Positions 7,263 through 13,904 of a stretch of 18,716 bases of DNA are shown one piece after another. The notes under the pieces are model-generated. The model had not been told where the DNA came from. It did not search any database and saw only the letters and a program-made list of their open reading frames with translations. A program made the position numbers and the translations under genes. Position 1 is the first letter of the stretch. Each line of letters starts with the position of its first letter. This DNA comes from DATAMF01 sp964472565 (lineage in GTDB: Bacteria > Chloroflexota > Anaerolineae > Aggregatilineales > Aggregatilineaceae). The stretch lies in assembly GCA_964472565.1 (NCBI GenBank), contig CAYYNB010000122.1:1-18716 (forward strand). The letters are read 5' to 3'.

Positions 7263-8453
7263 ATGGAAAGTATCCGCGCTGCACACAATCTCACGATTGA
7301 ACTTTATCCGACCTCGTGGCGGCTGGTCAACGGTTCGCTGGACCCGCTAGACTCCTCGCGCCTCGCGGCCTTGTTCGAGGCATCTGCCCAGGGCATCACC
7401 TGTTCGCCCGCCTTTACCCAGGCGCGCCAACTGCCCGCTGAACAGCTTGCCCCGGCAGATATTGCACGGGTCGTTGTCGGGTGGGCACCGGAGAGCAGCA
7501 ACTGGCACCTCGGCATTCTGTTAGCGGCCCGTCCCAACAGCGGCCCCCAGGTGCGCTGGTGCGGGCTGGCAAGCTGGCCGAGCGGCGATTCCGCCGATCA
7601 CATGGTCGAGGCCAAACTCGCGGGCCAGTCCTTAGCGCGGATCATTGATCGTCCCTTCCATCTGATCCCGGCGGCCTCGCAGCCCCTCAATCCATTGGGT
7701 GATACCCAATCGCTTCAGCCCACCCAACGCCTGGACGTGCCCGAAATCGCAGTCGAAGACGAGTCCGCTGCCGAAATCCCCGAAATTCCGGTCAAAGATC
7801 CGCCCTTTGAATTTGAACATTGGGAATTTTCCGCCACCCCCCAGGGTTATGTCTGGCAGTTGCGCGGCAAATCCCTGCTGATGATCGGCGGGCGCGTGCT
7901 GACTTTTACGGTGATGACGTTCCTCTTTTTTGTGTTAGGTCTTGGGGCGCGTTCGCGCGGTTTAGCCTCGGTTAATCCCGAATGGCTTCCCAATCTGGGG
8001 TTGGCTGTCGGTGTGGTCATGGCGCTGCTGGCCGTCTACAACCTCAGCCGGTTTTTGATGATCAGCGATATTGTGCTCGATGTCAACCAGCGCGAAGTTC
8101 GCCACCAGGGACGTTTCACCCGTCAGGTCGCATGGCATATTCCATTTGATCGCATCCAGTATCTGGTGCTTTCCCAGTCGGCGGCAACCGCAATGGGGCG
8201 CAAAGGCAAGGATCAGCCGATGCGGATCGCCCAGGAAGTCTGGCTGCATGTCTATGATTCGGACAAGTTTCGCCCGGTAGTGAGCTTCGGCCACGTCGAG
8301 GGCATCAGCGCCCAGTGGGATGTTGTGCGCGTGCTGCAAAAAATGCAGGGCCGCCGCCATCTCCACCTCGCGCACTACGACACCCCCGCACACCATGCCG
8401 CGCTCGTGATGGCGCGTGTCGTGGACAAGCCTGTCTGGTTGGATATCCGATGA
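7263..8453 (+). CDS. Unknown two-helix membrane protein with C-terminal beta-rich domain
   Basis: The product has about 396 aa in three visible parts. There is a soluble N-terminal domain to about residue 140 and an acidic Pro-rich linker (about 140-185; DVPEIAVEDESAAEIPEIPV). Two transmembrane helices (about 205-228 and 243-264) precede a C-terminal domain of alternating strands (IVLDVNQREVRHQG..., HIPFDRIQYLVLSQS, EVWLHVYDSDKFRPVVSFG). The last part resembles membrane-linked PH-like domains in general character, but I cannot assign it to a family. The ATG at 7263 is chosen; a GTG at 7251 would add four residues. Neither has a good ribosome site. A TTGACA at 7225-7230 lacks a convincing -10. 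The last codon overlaps the ATG of the next gene (ATGA), so the two are translationally coupled. Confidence 0.8.
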   Translation: MESIRAAHNLTIELYPTSWRLVNGSLDPLDSSRLAALFEASAQGITCSPAFTQARQLPAEQLAPADIARVVVGWAPESSNWHLGILLAARPNSGPQVRWCGLASWPSGDSADHMVEAKLAGQSLARIIDRPFHLIPAASQPLNPLGDTQSLQPTQRLDVPEIAVEDESAAEIPEIPVKDPPFEFEHWEFSATPQGYVWQLRGKSLLMIGGRVLTFTVMTFLFFVLGLGARSRGLASVNPEWLPNLGLAVGVVMALLAVYNLSRFLMISDIVLDVNQREVRHQGRFTRQVAWHIPFDRIQYLVLSQSAATAMGRKGKDQPMRIAQEVWLHVYDSDKFRPVVSFGHVEGISAQWDVVRVLQKMQGRRHLHLAHYDTPAHHAALVMARVVDKPVWLDIR

Positions 8454-9415
8454 TCGAATTAACACGTACCGGAAAAAATACCCTCGTCGTCGAAAATCCT
8501 GTCCTGGTGGCGTCCGGCATCTTTGGCTTCGACGGCGCACCCTATCAGGATTTGCTCGATCTCACCAAGATCGGCGCGATGGTCACAAATCCGGTGACGT
8601 GGAAACCGCGCCATGTCGCGCGTGGGCCGCGTGTCGTGGCGCTGCCATCCGGGGCGCTCGTCCATACCGGACTCCCGAACCCCGGTCTGCGCCGTGTCGT
8701 GCAAATGTACGGCGAGCGTTGGAAACACAGTTATGTGCCCATCATCGTTCATATCGCCGCCACCTCCACTTCCGATGTCGCCCGCTGCGCGACAGTGCTG
8801 GAAAACTGCGAAGGCGTGGCTGCTCTGGAATTGGGCTTGCACGATCAATCCACCCGCGCCGAAGTGCCCGACATGATCCGCGCCGCCCTCGAAAATACGC
8901 AACTACCGCTGTTGGTCCAGCTTCCGCTTTACAGCGCCCAATTGCTGGCAAAAGTCGCCCAGGATGCCGGGGCCGGGGCTTTGGTGGTGGCGGCTGCGCC
9001 GCGTGGCACCGCCCGCGATGCTGAAACCGGGCGGCTGGTCGGGGGGCGTGTCTACGGCCCCTGGATCAAAGCCCAGGCGCTGCGCGCGGTGGGGCAGGTG
9101 GTTCAATCGGCTGCCGTGCCGGTGATCGCCTGTGGCGGCATCCATTCCCCCGACGATGCGCGTGATTTTATCGAGGCGGGCGCGTCCGCCGTGCAGATCG
9201 ATACCCTCGTCTGGACACAGCCCCATATGCTCGATGTCATTGCGCGGAATCTGGGCGGTCTGGAACTGACGCGCGCCACCGGAGCCTTAGCCGATGAATG
9301 GGAGCCGGGCATGGGCCAGACCATGTGGTTAGACCGCCAGAAACGCTGGCACAACCTCCCCGCCGATGACGAATCCGGCGCGCTCAGCCCTCCCGATCAT
9401 TTGCCTGAAGAATAG
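8450..9415 (+). CDS. Dihydroorotate-dehydrogenase-like TIM-barrel protein lacking canonical catalytic residues
   Basis: This 321-aa protein follows class 1 PyrD order. NPVLVASGIFGFDG (16-29), VTNPVTWKPR (45-54), GLPNPG (74-79) and the flavin phosphate-site region GPWIKAQALRAV then VPVIACGGIHSPDDARDFIEAGASAVQI (203-250) all align by eye. However, the region equal to ELNISCPN reads ELGLHDQS (127-134), with no active-site Cys. VKLSPN is replaced by VQLPLY (156-161), losing the Lys. The following Asn-Thr segment is AAAPRG. FMN binding in a barrel fold is plausible, but true dihydroorotate oxidation is doubtful. The start overlaps the preceding stop (ATGA). The 3' end overlaps the convergent VanZ-like gene by 32 nt. 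A different flavin oxidoreductase activity or a non-catalytic role is possible. Confidence 0.88.
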   Translation: MIELTRTGKNTLVVENPVLVASGIFGFDGAPYQDLLDLTKIGAMVTNPVTWKPRHVARGPRVVALPSGALVHTGLPNPGLRRVVQMYGERWKHSYVPIIVHIAATSTSDVARCATVLENCEGVAALELGLHDQSTRAEVPDMIRAALENTQLPLLVQLPLYSAQLLAKVAQDAGAGALVVAAAPRGTARDAETGRLVGGRVYGPWIKAQALRAVGQVVQSAAVPVIACGGIHSPDDARDFIEAGASAVQIDTLVWTQPHMLDVIARNLGGLELTRATGALADEWEPGMGQTMWLDRQKRWHNLPADDESGALSPPDHLPEE

Positions 9416-9791
9416 CGGCGGGGGTTTGCTGCCGTTCGACCCAGCGCGCTGCCACCCAGCCGAAGACGAGAATCCCGGTGTAGTTCATCGCTAAATCCAA
9501 CAGCGAGAACCCCCGTGCTTCGAATCCGATCTGCGAAAACTCTTCGACGGTGAACACCGCCGCGATCACTGCACTCCCCAGCAGCACCTTCCACCGCCCG
9601 ATCGTCACGCGCCGCGCCTTCAGGCTCAAATTCACCAGCAGCGCCAGCGTTCCCACCAGCACAAAATGCCCGGTTTTATCTCCGCCTGGCACCAGTTCAA
9701 TCAGCCAGAACAACCACGCCCCGTTTCCCGTATCCGCCAGAATCACCACCCCCACAATAAACACCACAAATCCAATCGTCAGCCATTTCAT
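9384..9791 (-). CDS. VanZ-like membrane protein
   Basis: This 135-aa protein has four hydrophobic helices. VanZ-family marks are visible: GDKTGHFVLVGTLALL (37-52, with D38 and H42), VEEFSQ (82-87) and RGFSLLDLAMNYTGILVFGW (93-112, with D99 and N103). VanZ relatives are small membrane proteins, one of which gives low-level teicoplanin resistance; most members have no proven function. The start at 9791 has AAGGTGG 6 nt upstream; a TTG at 9809 would add six residues that include the ribosome site itself. The 3' end overlaps the opposite-strand flavin gene by 32 nt, and the gene lies downstream of the Flp pilin terminator. It is probably transcribed separately from the pilin, though no clear promoter is seen. 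Confidence 0.85.
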   Translation of the reverse strand: MKWLTIGFVVFIVGVVILADTGNGAWLFWLIELVPGGDKTGHFVLVGTLALLVNLSLKARRVTIGRWKVLLGSAVIAAVFTVEEFSQIGFEARGFSLLDLAMNYTGILVFGWVAARWVERQQTPAAILQANDREG

Positions 9792-9861
9792 CACACACCA
9801 CCTTTCCAACCGGCATATCCCTTACACGTGCTGTTTCACTTTTACTCACAACCCATCACTC

Positions 9862-9894
9862 AAAAAAATGAAAGACCCCGCCGGAGCGAGGTCT
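9862..9894 (-). terminator. Intrinsic terminator after the Flp pilin gene
   Basis: On the minus strand, AGACCTCGC pairs with GCGGGGTCT (9 bp, one G-T) around a TCCG loop, followed by TTTCATTTTTTT. It isolates the pilin gene from the VanZ-like gene. Confidence 0.85.
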
Positions 9895-9924
9895 AGATGA
9901 AAATCGATAAAGACGAACGAACTA

Positions 9925-10110
9925 CTACACACCATTCAATGCGTCAACGATGTTCTGGTAGATATTGCGGATGCCCGGCCCCAGAATCGTGAGCAAGGCG
10001 ATAAGAACGACAGCGACGAAAATCAGGATGAATGCATACTCCACTAAGGCTTGGCCGCGCATCTCCTTTTGGATGGCGCGATGAGCCACCAGCCATTCCC
10101 AGAAGGCCAT
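9925..10110 (-). CDS. Flp-type (type IVb) pilin
   Basis: This 61-aa prepilin has a basic leader of 19 residues ending in MRG, then QALVEYAFILIFVAVVLIAL. The Gly at -1, Glu at +5 and Tyr at +6 are the marks of Flp/Fap pilins cut by a TadV-type prepilin peptidase. The hydrophobic stretch forms the helix core of the pilus, and a short polar tail (RNIYQNIVDALNGV) follows. The ATG at 10110 has GAAAGGAG 7 nt upstream. The gene sits alone between its own promoter and terminator, and no Tad secretion ATPase, secretin, prepilin peptidase or TadE-like gene is in the window. Assembly genes presumably lie elsewhere. High expression, usual for a pilin, fits the strong ribosome site and stand-alone unit. 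Confidence 0.93.
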   Translation of the reverse strand: MAFWEWLVAHRAIQKEMRGQALVEYAFILIFVAVVLIALLTILGPGIRNIYQNIVDALNGV

Positions 10111-10216
10111 CAAACTGCTCCTTTCTTGCTAGATGAAACGAATTAATGATTGGATAATCTTTTATTAATTTTAATCCATTCCATCCTATTGCCGTCATAG
10201 TACTGAAGTCATCTAA

Positions 10217-10245
10217 ATTTTACATCTTTTTCTGTTCCTAATCAA
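10217..10245 (-). promoter_or_regulatory. Candidate promoter of the Flp pilin gene
   Basis: On the minus strand a -35 TTGATT (10240-10245) and a -10 TAAAAT (10217-10222) are separated by 17 nt. The predicted leader is about 100 nt and AT-rich, with no clear hairpin. Confidence 0.55.
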
Positions 10246-10321
10246 CTGGCTACATCACTTCTAAAGTTAATCGCCATTTGAAGATAATCAATGTTTACCT
10301 TGAATTTTCTGATAAAACTGA

Positions 10322-10350
10322 TTGACATTTTTAATCTGCTTTGCTACTAT
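10322..10350 (+). promoter_or_regulatory. Promoter of the DUF2089/SHOCT operon
   Basis: A perfect -35 TTGACA (10322-10327), a 17-nt spacer and a -10 TACTAT (10345-10350) predict initiation near 10357. The divergent gap 10111-10386 between this operon and the pilin gene is markedly AT-rich compared with the rest of the window. Confidence 0.8.
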
Positions 10351-10386
10351 TTAATCAGAGAAGCGTTCAACGTTGAGGAAGGGTCT

Positions 10387-10785
10387 ATGTATCCTGTTTA
10401 TCCGGTTCCCGGCCACTGTCCGGTCTGTGGCGAAAATATGACGGTTACTCGCCTGTACTGCCCGAACTGTGATGTCACAGTCGAAGGGCGTTTTTCGCTG
10501 GGCCGACTGGCGCTGTTAACTCCTGAACAACTGGAATTTGTGGAAGTCTTTTTGCGCTGCGAAGGCAAAATTACGCGCGTTGAAAAAGAACTGGATATTT
10601 CCTATCCCACCGTTCGCAGCCGCCTTAATGAAGTGATCACGGCGATGGGTTACGAGGTGTCCGGCGGTTCCGAACCGGCGGAAGAATTAACCCCAGCCGC
10701 GCGCCGCCGTGTGCTGGACGATCTGGCCGCAGGCCGCATCAGTTCTGAAGAAGCCGTCGAACTCTTACGCGGCGAAATGCCCTGA
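10387..10785 (+). CDS. DUF2089-type zinc-ribbon/HTH regulator
   Basis: This 132-aa protein has three parts. A zinc ribbon carries C11, C14, C25 and C28 (CPVCGENMTVTRLYCPNCD). A helix-turn-helix-like region spans about 45-90 (LTPEQLEFVEVFLRCEGKIT, then DISYPTVRSRLNEVI). A C-terminal SHOCT-like module covers residues 101-130 (RVLDDLAAGRISSEEAVELL). This order is typical of DUF2089 proteins, presumed DNA-binding regulators. The ATG at 10387 has GAGG 8 nt upstream. A longer frame from 10291 is excluded because it begins upstream of the consensus promoter and would read through it. As first gene of the operon and carrier of the same module as three later products, it probably regulates this unit, which is inference. 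Confidence 0.92.
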   Translation: MYPVYPVPGHCPVCGENMTVTRLYCPNCDVTVEGRFSLGRLALLTPEQLEFVEVFLRCEGKITRVEKELDISYPTVRSRLNEVITAMGYEVSGGSEPAEELTPAARRRVLDDLAAGRISSEEAVELLRGEMP

Positions 10786-10800
10786 AAAGGAGAAGCGATC

Positions 10801-11190
10801 ATGATGACCCGTAAGGAAATTCTCGAAAAACTGGCGGCAGGTGAAATCGACATCAGCCGCGCCACCGAAATGCTCAACACCGCCCAGGAATCAGTCGAAC
10901 CCCCGGCTGTTTCTGCCCCTGCTCCTGCCCCGTCCGAATCGAAATCGGGCCACCGCTGGCTGAAGATTCACGTCAGCAATCTGGAAACAGGCAAAAACCG
11001 TGTCCGTGTAAATGTGCCGCTCGGCCTCGTCAATCTGGGGCTGAAAATCGGCTCACGTTTCACCGATGAAGTCGATGATGGGGTGATGCACGATGTGCTC
11101 GACGCGCTGAAAAACAAAGAAATCACCGGCACGCTCGTGGAAGTCGAAGACGAAGACGACAACGAGCGCGTTCACATCTTTATCGAGTAG
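10801..11190 (+). CDS. Small SHOCT-like module protein (copy 1)
   Basis: This 129-aa protein starts with a SHOCT-like helical module (MTRKEILEKLAAGEIDISRA, residues 2-21). A Pro/Ala-rich linker follows (about 30-50), then a beta-rich domain (WLKIHVSNLETGKNRVRVNV... PLGLVNLGLKIGSRF) and an acidic end. It is clearly paralogous to the product at 13386-13763: the beta domain lines up almost without gaps, sharing the pattern GLVNxGxKxGxRFT. GGAG lies 8 nt before the first of two consecutive ATGs, 15 nt after the DUF2089 stop, so it is in the operon. No membrane segment is present. The biochemical function is unknown. Modules of this type occur in LiaX and YvlB proteins linked to envelope stress. 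Confidence 0.9.
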   Translation: MMTRKEILEKLAAGEIDISRATEMLNTAQESVEPPAVSAPAPAPSESKSGHRWLKIHVSNLETGKNRVRVNVPLGLVNLGLKIGSRFTDEVDDGVMHDVLDALKNKEITGTLVEVEDEDDNERVHIFIE

Positions 11191-11223
11191 TTCCTTCGGC
11201 AGCTCAATAGGAGAAAAGCGAGA

Positions 11224-12375
11224 ATGACACGCGTAGTTTACGAAAATGTGGATGTGCCGGTCATCGTCCAGCAGGTCGGTGGCGATCTGCGGTTGCGCGG
11301 GCGCGGCGGTGGCGATCTGGTTGCCGAAGGCGATGGTCTGCGCGTCGAACGGATCGGCAACGGTCAGCCCTATCTCGTCCGCTGTAGCGGCGACTGTCGT
11401 TTGACCGTCCCCACCGAAGTGATGGTGGTTGTCCAGCAGGTCGGCGGTGATGCCAAGATCACCGATATTGGCGGTGATCTCGAAGTCGGCGGCATCGGTG
11501 GTGATCTCACCCTGCGCGGTATTCATGCCGCCCAGGTCAAAACTGTTGGCGGTGATTTGCGCATCAAATGGGCCGAAGGTAATGTGACGGTTGAAGCTGT
11601 CGGCTCCGATGCCACCGTGCGCGAGGTGTCCGGCGCGGTTTGGATCGCGGCGGTGGGTTCCGATCTGTATCTCCGTAACATCGAGGGCGGCTGCGTGGTG
11701 GAGCAGGTCGGTTCCGATCTGGTTTTGAATCTGGAATTCAAACCCGGCCTTGACTATCGCTTTAACGCCAGTAAAGATATTCTCTGCCGTGTCCAGCCGG
11801 GCATGGATGTTCGTTTTGAATTGCCGCTCGATTCCAAAGTCGCGCTTGATATAGATGCGCAAATGGCCGAAACCGAGGAAAATGGTCATCAGGTCGTGAC
11901 CTTCGGTGATGGCAGCGCGGTGGTTCATGTGGAAGATTGCACCGAACTCCGGCTCGTGGGTGAAGAAGATGGGTATGTCTTCGACCTCGGTATTCAAATC
12001 GAAGAACAGGTCGAAGCCCGGCTCTCGAATCTCGAAGAGCGGCTCAGCCAGCAGTTGGAAGGGCTGGACGAGAAAATCCAGGCCCGCGCGCAGCAGTTCG
12101 CATCCCAGGCCGAACGCTGGGCCGAACGCGCCCAGCAGCAGGCCGAGCGGGCGACCGAGAGCTTCCGCCGCAGCATGGATCGCCAGAAGGAAAAGCGCAA
12201 GCGCGGCCCGCGTGATTTTAGCGGCTGGGAAGCTCGTCCGCCTGCACCGTCTGCCAAGCCGCACGATCCGGTGACGGAAGAAGAGCGTTTGATGATCCTG
12301 CGCATGGTGCAGGAGAAAAAGATCAGCATCGAGGAGGCCGAGCGCCTGTTGGCCGCCTTAGAACGCCAGGAATAA
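11224..12375 (+). CDS. DUF4097-like beta-repeat protein with coiled coil and C-terminal SHOCT-like module
   Basis: This 383-aa protein has a repetitive beta region to about residue 245 with recurring VGGDL/IGGDL/VGSDL turns. Examples are QQVGGDLRLRG (16-26), QQVGGDAKITDIGGDLEVGG (71-90), then IGGDL, VGGDL and three VGSDx repeats to about 166. This suggests a stacked beta fold of the DUF4097 (putative adhesin) type. An acidic Gln/Arg/Glu-rich coiled coil covers about 258-325, then a basic Pro-rich hinge, and a SHOCT-like module ends the protein (352-381; EEERLMILRMVQEKKISIEE). No signal peptide or membrane helix is visible, so it is probably cytoplasmic. LiaX of Enterococcus combines a SHOCT-like module with DUF4097, but at the opposite end. 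AGGAG lies 10 nt before the ATG. A long frame on the opposite strand is a reverse image of this gene. Confidence 0.9.
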   Translation: MTRVVYENVDVPVIVQQVGGDLRLRGRGGGDLVAEGDGLRVERIGNGQPYLVRCSGDCRLTVPTEVMVVVQQVGGDAKITDIGGDLEVGGIGGDLTLRGIHAAQVKTVGGDLRIKWAEGNVTVEAVGSDATVREVSGAVWIAAVGSDLYLRNIEGGCVVEQVGSDLVLNLEFKPGLDYRFNASKDILCRVQPGMDVRFELPLDSKVALDIDAQMAETEENGHQVVTFGDGSAVVHVEDCTELRLVGEEDGYVFDLGIQIEEQVEARLSNLEERLSQQLEGLDEKIQARAQQFASQAERWAERAQQQAERATESFRRSMDRQKEKRKRGPRDFSGWEARPPAPSAKPHDPVTEEERLMILRMVQEKKISIEEAERLLAALERQE

Positions 12376-12382
12376 ACAGCCT

Positions 12383-13399
12383 ATGTCGGCATCGCTTGTT
12401 TCAACCCAGGAAAAACTGAACGGTTTGCAGCCCATTCACATCCGGCGCGATCTCGCGGCCATTGCCGACCTGATCGAACAGTGTTTTGCCTCCTCGTTGG
12501 ATGCCGGAGGCCGCGCGGCAATTCAGGAAATGCGCCTGATGAGCCGCTCCGGGCCGCTGTTGTGGATGCTCGGCGGGTTGAAGCAGGTTATGCCCGGCCT
12601 GGATCGTGGGTTTGTTTGGTATGAGCATGGCCGCTTGGTAGGGAATGTCTCCATCACCGGAACCGGGTATGGTAGGGGCTATGTGATCGCCAATGTGGCG
12701 GTCTACCCGGAACTCCGGCGGCGGGGCATCGCGCGCCAACTGATGCATGCCTCGCTGGATTGGATCGCGGCGCACGGCCAGTTCGCCACGCTGCAAGTCG
12801 AAGCCGGTAACGAAGGCGCGCGTCGTTTGTATGAAAGCCTGGGTTTTGTCGCGCAGCGCACCTTCACCCGTTGGCGTCGTGCCACGTCTTACCATACGCC
12901 CGGCGCGGTGGTCGAATCGCTCCAGGCGTTGACTCGTCGGGACGCGGGGCGGCTCTACCGGCTGGCCGCCAGCGTCCGTCCGAACGAATGCGGCGGCTTA
13001 GGCTGGCTGCGCCCGACTGAATTGGAACGCCTGCGCCCGCTGCGTTGGGGCAGTTTGCGGTATCTTTTCAGTGGTCGAACCGTATATTATTGGGGACTGC
13101 CCAATTCCGACGGCGAACTGGATGCCGCGCTGATCACCGAATCGCGCTTGGGCAGTTTAACATCGTTGTTTGATGCGCTGCTGCGTCCTGAGCGTCAGGG
13201 TGAACTCGAACTCAGCCTGGTTTATCAGGCCATTGATCTCTTGGGCGGGCGACACCAGCCGCTCGTGACCGATCATCCTGCCGATGACGAACCGATGAAC
13301 GAAGCGCTGCGGCAGTCGCATTTTAAGCCGGAGCGCACGCTGGTGCATATGATTTGGAATCCTACGGAGAAAGGACCGGACACGGATGACCACCGCTGA
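12383..13399 (+). CDS. GNAT-family N-acetyltransferase
   Basis: This 338-aa protein has a GNAT fold in its first half. Motif A is VAVYPELRRRGIARQLM (105-121), with the acetyl-CoA pyrophosphate loop RRRGIA; motif B is NEGARRLYESLGF (143-155). The second half (about 170-330) resembles a degenerate second acetyltransferase domain, with no clear CoA loop. GNAT enzymes move an acetyl group from acetyl-CoA to an amine; the substrate here is unknown. The start is 8 nt after the DUF4097-like stop, and AGGA inside the end of that gene provides the ribosome site. The end overlaps the next gene by 14 nt, so it is firmly within the operon. A link to the SHOCT proteins, for example as a modifying enzyme, is inference. 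Confidence 0.9.
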   Translation: MSASLVSTQEKLNGLQPIHIRRDLAAIADLIEQCFASSLDAGGRAAIQEMRLMSRSGPLLWMLGGLKQVMPGLDRGFVWYEHGRLVGNVSITGTGYGRGYVIANVAVYPELRRRGIARQLMHASLDWIAAHGQFATLQVEAGNEGARRLYESLGFVAQRTFTRWRRATSYHTPGAVVESLQALTRRDAGRLYRLAASVRPNECGGLGWLRPTELERLRPLRWGSLRYLFSGRTVYYWGLPNSDGELDAALITESRLGSLTSLFDALLRPERQGELELSLVYQAIDLLGGRHQPLVTDHPADDEPMNEALRQSHFKPERTLVHMIWNPTEKGPDTDDHR

Positions 13400-13763
13400 A
13401 GAACGCATGCGGATTCTAGCTATGATCCAGGAAGGTAAAATTACCGCCGAAGAAGGGGCGCGGCTGCTCCAGGCGTTGGGCAGCGGCGCGCGGACGCCTC
13501 AGCCGCCTGCGGCTCCCTCCCGTGATCCTCGGATGCTGCGCGTGCGCATTACCGATGTCAAATCCGGTAAAGCGAAGGTGAATGTCAACATTCCGATGGG
13601 GTTGGTGAATGTGGGCATCAAGCTCGGCGCGCGTTTCACTCCGACCAGTTCCGGCGTCGATTACGATGAGATCATGACCGCCATCAAAAGCGGCGCAATG
13701 GGCAAAGTCGTCGATGTCGAAGACCTGGAGAGCGGCGAGCATGTTGAGGTCTGGGTTGAGTAG
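13386..13763 (+). CDS. Small SHOCT-like module protein (copy 2)
   Basis: This 125-aa paralogue of the 10801-11190 product carries the SHOCT-like module at 1-31 (EERMRILAMIQEGKITAEEG), which matches the C-terminal module of the DUF4097-like protein closely (EERxxILxMxQExKIxxEE). A Pro-rich linker (34-48) and a beta domain follow (MLRVRITDVKSGKAKVNVNI... MGLVNVGIKLGARF). The ATG lies inside the end of the GNAT gene (14-nt overlap), with AAAGGA 10 nt upstream. The stop codon TAG touches an 8-bp inverted repeat at 13762-13780. The duplicated gene, one copy on each side of the DUF4097-like and GNAT genes, suggests two partner-specific versions of one part. Function is unknown. Confidence 0.9.
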   Translation: MTTAEERMRILAMIQEGKITAEEGARLLQALGSGARTPQPPAAPSRDPRMLRVRITDVKSGKAKVNVNIPMGLVNVGIKLGARFTPTSSGVDYDEIMTAIKSGAMGKVVDVEDLESGEHVEVWVE

Positions 13764-13780
13764 GGAGCAGTTTGCTCCCT
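13762..13780 (+). repeat. Perfect inverted repeat after SHOCT copy 2
   Basis: AGGGAGCA and TGCTCCCT form a perfect 8-bp stem with a 3-nt loop. No T-tract follows, so it is a weak candidate terminator; mRNA processing or an operator are alternatives. Confidence 0.6.
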
Positions 13781-13785
13781 GTTAC

Positions 13786-13902
13786 ATGTATCGTCTGCGG
13801 ATTCAGCAGCGTGTTGAGGCGCTGTGTGTTCGCCAGCAGCACCGCGATTGGTTGGTGCGCCACCTGGCGCTGGTCGCCTGGTGCGTGGACGGGGATCGGT
13901 AA
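13786..13902 (+). CDS. Possible 38-aa small protein
   Basis: An ATG at 13786 opens a 38-codon frame (MYRLRIQQRVEALCVRQQHR...) that ends in TAA two bases before the 2H phosphoesterase ATG. It is rich in Arg, Val and Leu, with a short hydrophobic stretch (LVRHLALVAWCV). No well-placed ribosome site is seen; the only purine-rich stretch is inside the hairpin 18 nt upstream. Tight packing against the next gene is the main argument for it. It may be a chance frame. Confidence 0.25.
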   Translation: MYRLRIQQRVEALCVRQQHRDWLVRHLALVAWCVDGDR

Positions 13903-13904
13903 AC

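Noticed and set aside
11053..12264. A 403-codon minus-strand frame, longer than the sense gene it opposes
   Set aside because: The sense gene has a ribosome site, operon spacing, ordered VGGDL repeats and a SHOCT-like module. The antisense product mirrors those repeats and also overlaps the end of the preceding gene.
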